Notes: a model not told the origin generated them from the letters alone. 64,000 bases of DNA from Halomicrobium sp. LC1Hm (GCF_009617995.1 NZ_CP044129.1:868001-932000), one strand, 5' to 3'. Positions 14,941 to 23,342 are shown, counted from the first letter of the stretch. Made by a program: numbers and translations.

Positions 14941-15140
14941 AGTACCACCCCCACGAGAGGGATCAGGTCAGTCGGGGACGGCAGCAGGTCAGTCAGCAGT
15001 GCGGTCACGTCGATGACGCCGAGTCGGTCAGCGATGTACACGGCGCTGGCGAGCACGGCCAGCGGGGCAGCGAAGTCCAGCACGAGGTCGATGGCTGTTC
15101 GCACGAGGCCGAGAATCGGCCCGAGCAGTAGCGGCAGCAT
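14937..15140 (-). CDS. Small hydrophobic protein, 67 aa
   Basis: Almost entirely hydrophobic, with two or three membrane segments (LLGPILGLVRTAIDLVLDF, APLAVLASAVYIADRL, the C-terminal LIPLVGVVL). Lies 56 nt downstream of the spike gene in the structural operon. Likely an envelope or assembly membrane protein. Confidence 0.65.
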   Translation of the reverse strand: MLPLLLGPILGLVRTAIDLVLDFAAPLAVLASAVYIADRLGVIDVTALLTDLLPSPTDLIPLVGVVL

Positions 15141-15196
15141 CTACTTGTCGCAAGGTTGTCACGAAAGAAGAACGGCACGCAAGAACGGGGTGGGCG

Positions 15197-17251
15197 TCAG
15201 TTGTCGTCGTCGGTCAGCGCGTACGCGATGAACGCGGCGATGATGCCACCCGGAGCCCAAAGCGGGATGTTGGCGTCACCGAGGTTGGGCAGACCGACAA
15301 CACCTCCACCGGAACCGCCACCACTACCCTCGGGCGGATCCTGCTGGTTGAGACGCTCCTGCGCTTCCTCGATGCGTTCGAGTCGGTCGAGGATCTGCTG
15401 CGTGTTCAGCTTCTGGACGTTGCCCGGATCGGTGTTAACCGAGTCGATGTTCTCGCCGCTGGCGTTCTCGAGGTTCTTGACGGTGAACTCGTCACCTGAC
15501 TTGAACGTCTTGAGACCGCCCTGCACGGCGAACAGGTAGTCACCGTCCTGCTCCACCGTGTAGGTGTCCCCGACCTTGAACGTCTTGGCCCTGAGCAGTT
15601 CCGATGTGATGGTGACTGTCACCGTGTTGCCTTCGGGGATACTCCCGCCGCTCTGGATCTCAATCGCGCCCTTGCCGAGTTGGTCGGTGTAGTCGCTGCC
15701 TTCGCTCGCGGATGCGGTCGAACCGCTACCATCCTTGTACTCGACCGTGTGGCCGGTACGGTTCGCCAGCACGTCGGCGGCTTTGTCACCGAGCTTGGCC
15801 TCGACGTCGAGGTTGCTCCCGTACGTCCAGCCGGAGAACTCGACGGTCTTCTCGACGGTGTTCTTGGAGACGCGCGGCGAAGGGAGGAGCGTACCGGAGA
15901 GTTCCTGCGTCTCGTTCGCGGACTTGTCGAACCACGATACCGTCATCGTCTTGCTGAGGTCGCTGGCGTACCCGAACTGGTTGGCGAACCCGGCCGCGTA
16001 GCCGAAGTGGCCGGTGTCCTGCCAGTCCATCGCCATCTCCTCGGCGCGGACGTATGGGTCGATGAGGTCGTTCATCGAGATCTCGTCCGCCTGATACGCT
16101 GCGTGGAGGTCTTCGCCGAGCGTCTGGGCCTCGTTGGCGAGTGTCGTCGCACGGCTATGGATTTTGTCCGCGATGTAGTCGTTGACGCCGTCCTCCACGC
16201 TGTAGTCGTCGAGCCACTTGACGTGGATCGGATTGAACTCGGGGTTGTTCGAGTCGAACCGTTCGACGTAGAGGTTGTACTGAGATGGGTCGTAGTTCTC
16301 GTAGTGTGGGTCGCCTCCAAGACTTGCCAGCGTACCCTCGTACTCTGGCTCACCAGCGTCCGATACTACGTGACTGTTGAGCGAACCAGATAGGTAGGGA
16401 TGGATGATCCACTGTTCGTAATCGCTACTGTTGCCGGCGCTCGCCAGCAGCGCCTTCGTCTGGACGGTTTCGCCGTCGAGGAGTTTGATTTCGAGGTCGG
16501 ACAGTCCGATCAGGTCTTCGTTCGAGTCTTCTCTCGGACTCCAACTTTCGTCGTAGCCGTCCCAGTCCGTGTTGTACCAGACCGTCGGACTGTCCACACC
16601 CTCAGCCTGCAACTGACGCTCGCGGATGTGCTGGATGCGGGCCAGAGCGGCTTCGAGAGCCTTGATGAAGTTTCGCTGGTACACCGCGTACGCGTCGAAC
16701 ACGGCCTCGCGTGCCACCAGTCCTGCCTCCTGCTGGCTCCCACCGTCTCGAATGACCTTCGCAACCTCGTACTTCGCCTTCGCGATGGCGTTGTTCTCGG
16801 CGTTCTTGAGGTTGTTCAGGTTCTGCTTCATCAGCATCTTGAACGTCGAACGGATGGTCTGGGCCTGCGAGTACATCGACAGTTCCAGCTGCTCCTCGTC
16901 CGCTCCGGGTTCGTCGCCGAAGAGGAAGTCGGCGAGTTCACCACCTGCCTCGGCAACCTCGCCGGGAGTGCCCGCAAAGCTGCTGACGGGGGCGGCCATC
17001 ATCATCATCGACGACGTACGGGCCGTGTCGTCTCCGATGTACCCGTAGTCGATGCTGGAGGTCGTCGTGGCGGCGTTCGTCGTGTCGATGGTAGCGCCAC
17101 CAGTCGCGGCAGCCCCGGCGGTCGCGCCGACTCCCTTCAAGAAGTCGCGGCGACTGAGGGCCGTCTGAGTGTCGTCGTAGAGCTGTGCCTCGTCGTAGTC
17201 GTCGGGAGTACCGTCGTGGTCGTCGAACTCATCGGGGTTGTGTTCAGACAT
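15197..17251 (-). CDS. Pleolipovirus-like spike protein with Tat signal, 684 aa
   Basis: ATG 17251. After a 33-residue acidic lead come SRRDFLKGVGATAGAAATG, a twin-arginine signal, then an all-outside domain of more than 550 residues. The C-terminus has a heptad-type coiled coil (QILDRLERIEEAQERLNQQ), a glycine-rich linker and a membrane anchor (LWAPGGIIAAFIAYAL) with a short acidic tail. Coiled coil plus linker plus C-terminal anchor is the layout of pleolipovirus spikes, which mediate receptor binding and membrane fusion. Genes for the VP3-like protein upstream and the NTPase downstream support this. Exact family membership needs a profile search. Confidence 0.8.
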   Translation of the reverse strand: MSEHNPDEFDDHDGTPDDYDEAQLYDDTQTALSRRDFLKGVGATAGAAATGGATIDTTNAATTTSSIDYGYIGDDTARTSSMMMMAAPVSSFAGTPGEVAEAGGELADFLFGDEPGADEEQLELSMYSQAQTIRSTFKMLMKQNLNNLKNAENNAIAKAKYEVAKVIRDGGSQQEAGLVAREAVFDAYAVYQRNFIKALEAALARIQHIRERQLQAEGVDSPTVWYNTDWDGYDESWSPREDSNEDLIGLSDLEIKLLDGETVQTKALLASAGNSSDYEQWIIHPYLSGSLNSHVVSDAGEPEYEGTLASLGGDPHYENYDPSQYNLYVERFDSNNPEFNPIHVKWLDDYSVEDGVNDYIADKIHSRATTLANEAQTLGEDLHAAYQADEISMNDLIDPYVRAEEMAMDWQDTGHFGYAAGFANQFGYASDLSKTMTVSWFDKSANETQELSGTLLPSPRVSKNTVEKTVEFSGWTYGSNLDVEAKLGDKAADVLANRTGHTVEYKDGSGSTASASEGSDYTDQLGKGAIEIQSGGSIPEGNTVTVTITSELLRAKTFKVGDTYTVEQDGDYLFAVQGGLKTFKSGDEFTVKNLENASGENIDSVNTDPGNVQKLNTQQILDRLERIEEAQERLNQQDPPEGSGGGSGGGVVGLPNLGDANIPLWAPGGIIAAFIAYALTDDDN

Positions 17252-17279
17252 TGTTCTAATAAGGGTGAAAGCGGGTTAG

Positions 17280-17699
17280 TCAGCGGTGAGCCACGAGGTA
17301 GAACGCGGCAGACACGCTGACAGTGACGACCGCCGCGATGTACGTGCTACCCGAGATAGCGGAGCTGACCGCGGGGATCAGCTCGTTGAGCAGCACGACA
17401 ACGGGCGCGCCGAGCACGAGATACTGCTCGGGATCCGCGTCGTTGGTTCGGCTGTCGCGGAAGTCGTCAAGGGAACGGTCGTTGGTGATCCACGCGACGA
17501 GGAAGGACACGAGCGCAACCACACCGGCGACAGTCAGCCCCATATTGGAGCCAAGCGAGAACGCCTGCGTGGCAAGGTCGTGTCCCGCGACGGTGATCGA
17601 TGCTAGGCCACTAGAGACGGCAGTGCCGGCAACCGCAGCCGGCGCAAGGAGTGCGTCTTCAGCGTCTACTTGTTCAGGGATGATGCCTCCGAACGGCAC
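17280..17699 (-). CDS. VP3-like internal membrane protein, 139 aa
   Basis: Four hydrophobic segments (near residues 18-36, 51-72, 90-112 and 115-136) with a short charged loop between the second and third. Pleolipoviruses carry a four-helix VP3-type membrane protein directly before the spike gene, which is the arrangement here (28-nt gap). GTG 17699 is 25 nt from an ATTTATC box, so the gene is leaderless with its own promoter. Confidence 0.75.
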   Translation of the reverse strand: MPFGGIIPEQVDAEDALLAPAAVAGTAVSSGLASITVAGHDLATQAFSLGSNMGLTVAGVVALVSFLVAWITNDRSLDDFRDSRTNDADPEQYLVLGAPVVVLLNELIPAVSSAISGSTYIAAVVTVSVSAAFYLVAHR

Positions 17700-17723
17700 A
17701 CGAGCTGGTAACGTGTCAGACGG

Positions 17724-17732
17724 GATAAATAT
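17724..17732 (-). promoter_or_regulatory. TATA box of the VP3-like gene
   Basis: GATATTTATC on the minus strand, about 25 nt upstream of GTG 17699. It probably drives the VP3-spike-NTPase transcript. Confidence 0.6.
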
Positions 17733-17758
17733 CTCGCGCGACGGGGCGCGAGGAAGAA

Positions 17759-18466
17759 CTAGTCGCGGAGCAGGAGGTACGCGCCAACGGCGACGCCACC
17801 GACGACGAGCACGGTACTCGTCGAACCACCGGATCCGCCGATGCCGACGACGCCACCACCACCGTCGGACAGCGAGAGCGAGAAGTCGACGGTGGACGCG
17901 CTGGTCACGTCGACGGTCTTGCTGGACGTGTCGAGCCCGTCAGCAGAGGCTTCAACGGTGTAGTTCACGCCGTGCGGGACGCCGGCGATGCTGTACTGAC
18001 CCTGCGAGTCGGTCGTGGCCGTGCCGATCTCCACACCGTCGGAGTCGGTAACGGTCACGGTGATGTTCTCGACGGGGTTGCCGTCGCTGTCAGTCACCGT
18101 CCCGTCGACCGTGTAGGTCTGCGGGGTCAGGGTGACGTCGACCGTTTCGGACGTGCCAGATCCAGTCGAGAAGGACTTGCTGGCGTCCGTGTAGCCGGTC
18201 GCGGACACCTGCAGGGTGTAGTCCGTCGAGTCCGAGAGACCGGTCAGACTGTACGTACCGTCCGAACCGGTCGTTGCGGACGCGACGACCGTTCCGTTGC
18301 TATTCACGGCCTCCACAGTCGCGTCAGCGACCGCGTTACCGTTGGAGTCGGTTACTGTACCTGTAGCGTCACTCGTCGCGGCGGCGATACCAGTGATACC
18401 GCCGACGCCGAGCATCAGAACCATCATCAGAGCGGCGAACGACTTGATGTGCTTTCCGAACTGCAC
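17759..18466 (-). CDS. Surface protein with two carboxypeptidase-regulatory-like repeats, 235 aa
   Basis: GTG 18466, 26 nt after an ACTTATC box. A Sec signal (FAALMMVLMLGVGGITGIAA) is followed by two CarboxypepD_reg-type beta domains. The first spans about 33-115 (TGTVTDSNGNAVADATVEA), the second about 116-190 (DGTVTDSDGNPVENITVTV). A C-terminal anchor (STVLVVGGVAVGAYLLL) follows. Such domains are Ig-like stalk modules. With the larger paralogue at 18528 it forms an extra pair of envelope proteins not typical of the minimal pleolipovirus set. Confidence 0.75.
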   Translation of the reverse strand: MQFGKHIKSFAALMMVLMLGVGGITGIAAATSDATGTVTDSNGNAVADATVEAVNSNGTVVASATTGSDGTYSLTGLSDSTDYTLQVSATGYTDASKSFSTGSGTSETVDVTLTPQTYTVDGTVTDSDGNPVENITVTVTDSDGVEIGTATTDSQGQYSIAGVPHGVNYTVEASADGLDTSSKTVDVTSASTVDFSLSLSDGGGGVVGIGGSGGSTSTVLVVGGVAVGAYLLLRD

Positions 18467-18500
18467 GCGAGAGGCTAACCAGTCAAATCAGATAAGTGAT
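18467..18500 (-). promoter_or_regulatory. Promoter and conserved leader of the 235-aa surface gene
   Basis: The minus strand carries TCACTTATC, then GTTAGCCTCTCGCGTGCAG running into the GTG start. The same arrangement recurs before the gene starting at 20351. Confidence 0.55.
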
Positions 18501-18527
18501 ACTCGCTAGAGGGGTGGCCGCGCGCGA

Positions 18528-20351
18528 CTATTCCCGGGCGCGCAAGACCATCCAGACGACGCCGGTGACCAGCGCGCCAACCACGATCCCGCTCGACAGC
18601 CCGCTGACCTCGCTGATGGTCTCGGCGACACCGAAGATGGGCGTGACGGACGTGACGCCGACCGCCGACGGCTTGATCTCACCCTGCATCGTCACGCGGT
18701 ACTCGGTGTAGCCGTCCTCGGTGGCGTTGATCTCCAGCACGTCCTGCTCGGTACTCGTGCCGTTCGTCGTGTACTGCTGCTCGTGGACGACAACCCACTC
18801 GCCGGCGTCCTCGTCGTACGCCTCCACCGTGACGTCGACCGTTCCACTGGCCTCGTAGACAGCCCACATCGAGTCGCCGTTACCCGAGAGGTCGTACGTC
18901 CACGTGTTCGACGGATGGAGCGCGACCGCCTTGTCGAGCGGGCCAGCGACCGTCACGTCGTAGGTGTCGCCGACGTACGCGTCACCCTCGACGCGAAGGG
19001 TGTAGGTTCCCTCTTCGTGATTGCCGAGGTCGTACTCCCCCGAGGATCCGGTCGTCGTGCTGGCCACCACCGAACCGTCCTGCACGAGTTCCACGGACGC
19101 GTTCGCGACTGCCTCGCTGGTACGCGAGTCGATTACCGTACCAGTGAAGCTGTGTACCGTCTCAGTCAGGTCGAAGTTGAGTTGCGTCTGCGACGTAGTG
19201 TCGATGGTGGCCGAGTCGTCCTCGTAATCAGTCGCGGACACCGAGATCGTGTAGGATCCCGGCGTCTGCGGCTGGAGCGTGTACTGCCCCGAGGAATCAG
19301 TCGTTGCCGACGTTACCACCGTACCGTCGCTAACGAGTTCGACAGTCGCGTCGGCAACCGCACTCCCGTCACCAGAGACCGATCCGGTCACAACCTCGAC
19401 GCTGAGAGCCACGTCGTGCGTCGTCGCGGAGTCCACCGTCACCGTCTGCTCGTCAGTCTCGTACCCGGGCGCCTCAACGCGCACGGTGTAGTCGCCCTCC
19501 TTCACGTCGAACGAGTACGTGCCGGAGTCGGCGGTCGTCACCGTGGACACGACCTCACCAGTGGACGCGTCCTTAAGGGTCACGTCAGCGCCTGAGATGG
19601 CCGTGCCTGTGCGATTGTTGGTGACCGTGCCGCCGAGGGTGTAGGTATCCGGCGTCTCCCTAATCTCCATCGAGTGGAGAGTTATTGTATTCCCACTAGT
19701 GTCCGTATGGCCACCGACGAGAACACTACCGCTGGTTTGTGGGTCGCTGAGCGTCGCCCCGCTGATGACCTGCTCACCGTCGACGTACACGTCGACAGTC
19801 CCCGCATCGTACTGGATGCCCACATCGTACTCCGTCTCCGTGTCGATAGTGTAACTACTGGTAGCGACCGTCTCACCGGCGACGGAATCCCAGATCCTCA
19901 CCCGATCGTTCTCGGGTTCTATCTTCACGCTATGTCCGCCGAAGCTACTCGTGGACGTGTCTAGGCCCCACCAGAATTGCACTTGGCTACTCATCGTAGA
20001 GACCGTGGCCTCCATCGTCCACTGTTGGGATGACGGAGAAGGGGTCGACGTGAGTTCTATGTACTGGTTGTCAACCCCACCATCACCAATCACTGCGGCA
20101 TCGTTACCTGCGCTGATCGAAGGACTATCTCCCCACGCTCCGATGTAATCCCAGTCACTCTTCGTACCGTTGAAGCCCTCAGTGTAGACGGTAGTTCCAC
20201 TACTACTGAGACCAGTCGTCATCTCATCTGCATCGTCGGCACTCACCGTCCCGACGAACCCGGCGCCGATGACGCCGGCTGGGAGGGCGAAGGCGAGCAG
20301 CATCGCCATCATCAGAGTACCAATTCGGTTGATTCGCCTGTCGAACTGCAC
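18528..20351 (-). CDS. Large surface protein with LamG-like domain and three regulatory-like repeats, 607 aa
   Basis: GTG 20351 is chosen from the shared leader and a TCACTTTTCC box 25 nt upstream; a longer reading upstream lacks support. A Sec signal (LMMAMLLAFALPAGVIGAGF) is followed by a concanavalin/LamG-like domain (about 45-215; FWWGLDTSTSSFGGHSVKIE, VDVYVDGEQVISG). Three CarboxypepD_reg-like repeats follow (about 220-295, 297-375, 376-460), then a beta domain and a C-terminal anchor. LamG modules bind sugars or proteins, so a receptor-binding role is plausible. It heads the structural operon. Confidence 0.75.
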   Translation of the reverse strand: MQFDRRINRIGTLMMAMLLAFALPAGVIGAGFVGTVSADDADEMTTGLSSSGTTVYTEGFNGTKSDWDYIGAWGDSPSISAGNDAAVIGDGGVDNQYIELTSTPSPSSQQWTMEATVSTMSSQVQFWWGLDTSTSSFGGHSVKIEPENDRVRIWDSVAGETVATSSYTIDTETEYDVGIQYDAGTVDVYVDGEQVISGATLSDPQTSGSVLVGGHTDTSGNTITLHSMEIRETPDTYTLGGTVTNNRTGTAISGADVTLKDASTGEVVSTVTTADSGTYSFDVKEGDYTVRVEAPGYETDEQTVTVDSATTHDVALSVEVVTGSVSGDGSAVADATVELVSDGTVVTSATTDSSGQYTLQPQTPGSYTISVSATDYEDDSATIDTTSQTQLNFDLTETVHSFTGTVIDSRTSEAVANASVELVQDGSVVASTTTGSSGEYDLGNHEEGTYTLRVEGDAYVGDTYDVTVAGPLDKAVALHPSNTWTYDLSGNGDSMWAVYEASGTVDVTVEAYDEDAGEWVVVHEQQYTTNGTSTEQDVLEINATEDGYTEYRVTMQGEIKPSAVGVTSVTPIFGVAETISEVSGLSSGIVVGALVTGVVWMVLRARE

Positions 20352-20386
20352 GCGCGACGCTAACCGCTCGTCTCGGAAAAGTGACA
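20352..20386 (-). promoter_or_regulatory. Promoter and conserved leader of the 607-aa surface gene
   Basis: TCACTTTTCC at about 20375-20384 and GTTAGCGTCGCGCGTGCAG at the start codon repeat the sequence before 18466. The box also matches the TGACTTTTCC boxes at 5564, 5744 and 6440. Confidence 0.55.
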
Positions 20387-20723
20387 CTCGCCCGAGGGGT
20401 CGGCTGGCAGCCGCGCGCCGGCATTCAAGGTCGAACCTCCTCTTCGATAGAAGTGCGTCCCGCCGGGACACGGGACGCGCCCCGAGCCACCCGCCTTAGG
20501 GAGGGTTCGCGCATCGTGCTCGCCGAGGAGAGGGGAGGTGGGACGGTTGCGCGGAGGGTGGGACGATGACGCTTCTACGCGCGTCGGATTCAGAAAACCG
20601 CCAGAAGGGACGGATGTGGTTGTCACTTGGAGTGAAATCACGCCGCAGAAAGGCACTGAGAACTGCCGGAACCCAGAGCCTTCTTGCGAAAAGGGGCGAA
20701 CCCCAAGTGGTTGCGGGTAGTAG
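20387..20723. other. Intergenic region at the right end of the provirus
   Basis: 337 bp between the structural operon promoter and tRNA-Pro(CGG). It has short GGGAGGTGGGACGG-like direct repeats near 20535 and 20559 but no supported gene. It probably contains the attachment and control sequences of the right end. Confidence 0.4.
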
Positions 20724-20796
20724 TGGGCCGGCGCGAATTCGAATCGCGGTTACGGCCACCCGAAGGCCGAAGGATACCAAGCTACCCCACCGGCCC
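20724..20796 (-). tRNA. tRNA-Pro (CGG anticodon)
   Basis: Minus strand reads GGGCCGG ... GCCGGCCC as the acceptor stem, a D-arm GGGTAGCTTGGTATCC, an anticodon arm with loop TTCGGGT (anticodon CGG) and a T-arm GCGATTCGAATTCGC. Complete cloverleaf of 72 nt plus discriminator. Its 3' end faces the provirus, the usual orientation for integration into a tRNA gene. Confidence 0.9.
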
Positions 20797-21000
20797 GTGA
20801 CGTAGCAGTTGTGGAAACGGTGGGCGACGGTTTAATCGTTGCGAAATGCTGGGCCTTCGGGACGGGTTGGCTCACCTGCTTCTCGCCTCGACAGTTTATA
20901 CATTCTCTTCGGAGCCAGGTCAGGATCCACTGGAAACGAGTCTCTGGATCGGATCGCAGACACCTACTTCGGCGATGGGGCTAAGAGCTATCTGCGGTAC

Positions 21001-21036
21001 GGGAAGCCCCGCCGTTCACGGCGGGGAGGATGTCAC
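21001..21036 (+). mobile_element. Remnant right end of an IS605/IS1341-type (TnpB) element
   Basis: GGGAAGCCCCGCCGTTCACG followed by the matching GCGGGGAGGATGTCAC makes a strong hairpin of the form found at the 3' end of haloarchaeal tnpB genes, where it forms the end of the guide RNA. No tnpB frame lies upstream (20800-21000), so only the terminus remains. Confidence 0.5.
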
Positions 21037-21171
21037 TGACAAAGACGGATGGATCGTCCACAATCGGAACTGGAGTGTTCGTGATCCGGTTCTTGTTGTA
21101 CATCGTCGTCTGGGAGTACGAACAACCAGAATATATTTGTAAACACACTATAAACACAGGATGCCCTCCAG

Positions 21172-22083
21172 ATGACTGCCATCGAAACCACGAAGCTGAC
21201 GAAACGGTATGGTGAGGAAACAGCGCTTGATGAGTTTACTCTCCGCGTAGAACGTGGAGAAGTGTTTGGTTTCCTCGGCCCGAACGGCGCGGGGAAATCG
21301 ACGACCATCGACATTTTCCTGGATTTCATCCGGCCGACCGACGGGCACGCTGTCGTTGCAGACTACGACCCACAGCAAACCCCGCGAAAGGTGCGACAGA
21401 ACATCGGTGTTCTTCCAGATGAGTACAGCCTCTACGACTCACTCACTGGAATAGAACACATCGAACTAGCCAAAGATCTGCACGGAAGTGAGGAGGACAC
21501 CGATGCCCTCCTCTCCCGTGTTGGACTGACTGATGCCGGCGACCAAGCCGTCGGGAGCTACTCGAAAGGCATGGCGCAGCGACTGGCGTTCGGTATGGCA
21601 CTCGTTGGTGATCCCGATGTACTCATTCTCGATGAACCATCGGCAGGTATCGACCCGAACGGCCTCCAGGACATGCGAGAGATGATCCGAGCGGAAGCCG
21701 AAGCTGGCACAACGATTTTCTTTTCGACCCACATCCTCGAACAGGTCGAAGCAGTCTGTGACCGCGTTGCAATCATCAACGACGGCGAACTCGTCGCCGT
21801 CGATACGATTGCCGGGCTGCGTGATGTATTCGACAGACAATCGACTCTGACTCTGTCGATTGACGGCACGCCGACGGCGCTCGAACTGGGCGACCTCAAC
21901 GGTGTCAGCGATGTCGAATACACTGACGGGACTCTCACCGTCAAGTTGCGTGATCCGCAGTTGAAATCCACGGTCATCGCGCAAGTGGAAGCCTCTGGTG
22001 TCTCCGTAACCAACATCGAAATTGAGGAAGCGTCACTGGCTGATCTGTTTAGTCAACTCACAACTGGCGGTGATTCGGAATGA
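21172..22083 (+). CDS. ABC transporter ATP-binding protein
   Basis: 303 aa. Walker A GPNGAGKST, signature SYSKGMAQRL and Walker B DVLILDEPSAGIDP are all intact, and a 75-residue C-terminal extension is typical of ABC-2 export ATPases (NosF/CcmA/DrrA-like). It energises the adjacent permease, with which it overlaps by 4 nt. CTATAAAC at 21148 or ATATATTT at 21131 could serve as the TATA box. The substrate is unknown. Codon use is less GC-rich than its neighbours. Confidence 0.9.
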   Translation: MTAIETTKLTKRYGEETALDEFTLRVERGEVFGFLGPNGAGKSTTIDIFLDFIRPTDGHAVVADYDPQQTPRKVRQNIGVLPDEYSLYDSLTGIEHIELAKDLHGSEEDTDALLSRVGLTDAGDQAVGSYSKGMAQRLAFGMALVGDPDVLILDEPSAGIDPNGLQDMREMIRAEAEAGTTIFFSTHILEQVEAVCDRVAIINDGELVAVDTIAGLRDVFDRQSTLTLSIDGTPTALELGDLNGVSDVEYTDGTLTVKLRDPQLKSTVIAQVEASGVSVTNIEIEEASLADLFSQLTTGGDSE

Positions 22084-22931
22084 GTTCGTTGACAACGATC
22101 GCACGGAAAGATTTCAAAGATTCACTGCGTACTCGGTCGATCTGGGTGATCGCCGGGGCGATGACGATTCTCTGCCTGTCGCACATTCTGGCGTTTCTAT
22201 CCTCCCCGATTGCCGATCAGCACACGCAGCCGTTCATTCTTGCTGTCGCTCAGTTCACGCTCTGGCTGCCGCTCGCGGCAATCGGCATCGGGTTCAAATC
22301 CATCGTCGGCGAACGGACCTCTGGAAGCATCCGTATTCTGCTCGGACAGCCAGGGACCCGTCGCAGCGTCGTCTATGGCACCTACCTCGGCCGATTACTG
22401 ATACTGGCAACAACTGTTTTACTCGCCCTCGCAGTCATGGCTGTCGTCGTTGCCTTCGGATTTGGAATCATCGGGTTCATCAACGTACTCGGCGGTACGA
22501 TAGCGCTGCTCCTCTTTGCGTTCGCATGGATCGGCCTTACCGTCGGCGTATCCAGTTTCGTCGCCAGCGAAACACGCGCTATCGGTCTCGTAATGGGGAT
22601 TTATGCAGTTGTTGAGCCACTCTGGCGGAACCTCATCCTCCGGTTGTTCGCAGTTGTCTTCACCGGGACCACACAAACACCGAGCCAGGCGACCGTTTTC
22701 TACTCGCTTGAGGAACCTACGTGGTACCTCTACGTTAATCGACTGAGCCCGGCCGAAGCGTTCAACGCTGCACGCTACTACATTCCAGATCTCATCGAAA
22801 GCATTTGGTACGGAACAACAATCTCCGGGCCGCATGCTCCGAACGTATTCGGTGTCCTGGTCCTGATTGGATGGGCGACGATTCCAGTCTTCCTTGGATA
22901 TCGACGATTCGAAGGGGCTGACCTGGGCTAG
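22080..22931 (+). CDS. ABC-2 type (NosY-like) permease
   Basis: 283 aa with six hydrophobic segments. TSIVGERTSGSIRILLGQPG-like text (FKSIVGERTSGSIRILL near residue 74) is the cytoplasmic signature of NosY/ABC-2 permeases. Coupled to the ATPase by ATGA overlap, so the two form one exporter. Confidence 0.85.
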   Translation: MSSLTTIARKDFKDSLRTRSIWVIAGAMTILCLSHILAFLSSPIADQHTQPFILAVAQFTLWLPLAAIGIGFKSIVGERTSGSIRILLGQPGTRRSVVYGTYLGRLLILATTVLLALAVMAVVVAFGFGIIGFINVLGGTIALLLFAFAWIGLTVGVSSFVASETRAIGLVMGIYAVVEPLWRNLILRLFAVVFTGTTQTPSQATVFYSLEEPTWYLYVNRLSPAEAFNAARYYIPDLIESIWYGTTISGPHAPNVFGVLVLIGWATIPVFLGYRRFEGADLG

Positions 22932-23010
22932 TACTATGTAGCCTTCGAGAGTGGCCGACGAGCGACAACGAACGCGAGCGGGCCTCGCCCGTTCATCCAC
23001 CAGATGGCGG

Positions 23011-23096
23011 TTATAGCAACAATTGAAACGGTTTACACACCGATCGCACTGTGTCGTGCGATCGGGTGTGCATTGGCTTTCAATGGCTACTATAGC
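23011..23096. repeat. Palindromic mini-element (TATAGCAAC family)
   Basis: About 86 bp with imperfect terminal inverted repeats (TTATAGCAACAATTGAAAC against GGCTTTCAATGGCTACTATA) and an inner palindrome CGATCGCAC...GTGCGATCG. It looks like a non-autonomous mini-element. The rest of 22932-23342 shows no supported gene. Confidence 0.55.
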
Positions 23097-23342
23097 TAAT
23101 GCTTGGACGTTTGCCTGCATCGACTGTCAACACCATCGCGTCGTGAGTCAGCATATCTGGAGGGCTGCGACACATATCTGTGAGACCCTGACCGTCCCGG
23201 CAAAAACGGTGTGGCTGTTCCGGAGTGGGCGAACTGGCGAAAGCTTTGCGATTTGCTCTCCGGTCCGGGGTCGAATATACGTCCGCCACACTTCGTACAG
23301 CGCGGATCCCAGACGAAGAGTGACTGGTCCTGGCGTTTTTCA

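Larger units (their letters stand above)
5288..20724. mobile_element. Pleolipovirus-like provirus (ends inferred)
   Basis: The element carries a short SNJ2-type integrase near one end and, on the same strand, a VP3-like four-helix membrane protein, a spike with a C-terminal coiled coil plus anchor, small membrane proteins and an NTPase, in the order known for pleolipoviruses. The right end is placed at the 3' end of tRNA-Pro(CGG). The left end is placed at the tRNA fragment at 5288, but the two att candidates differ. The true left end could therefore lie beyond the window, making 1-5291 part of the same element. Confidence 0.7.

Noticed and set aside
5288-20796. Direct attL/attR pair formed by 5288-5312 and the 3' end of tRNA-Pro(CGG)
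   Set aside because: The two sequences share only scattered positions around TCGAA, with no identical stretch long enough for an attachment core.
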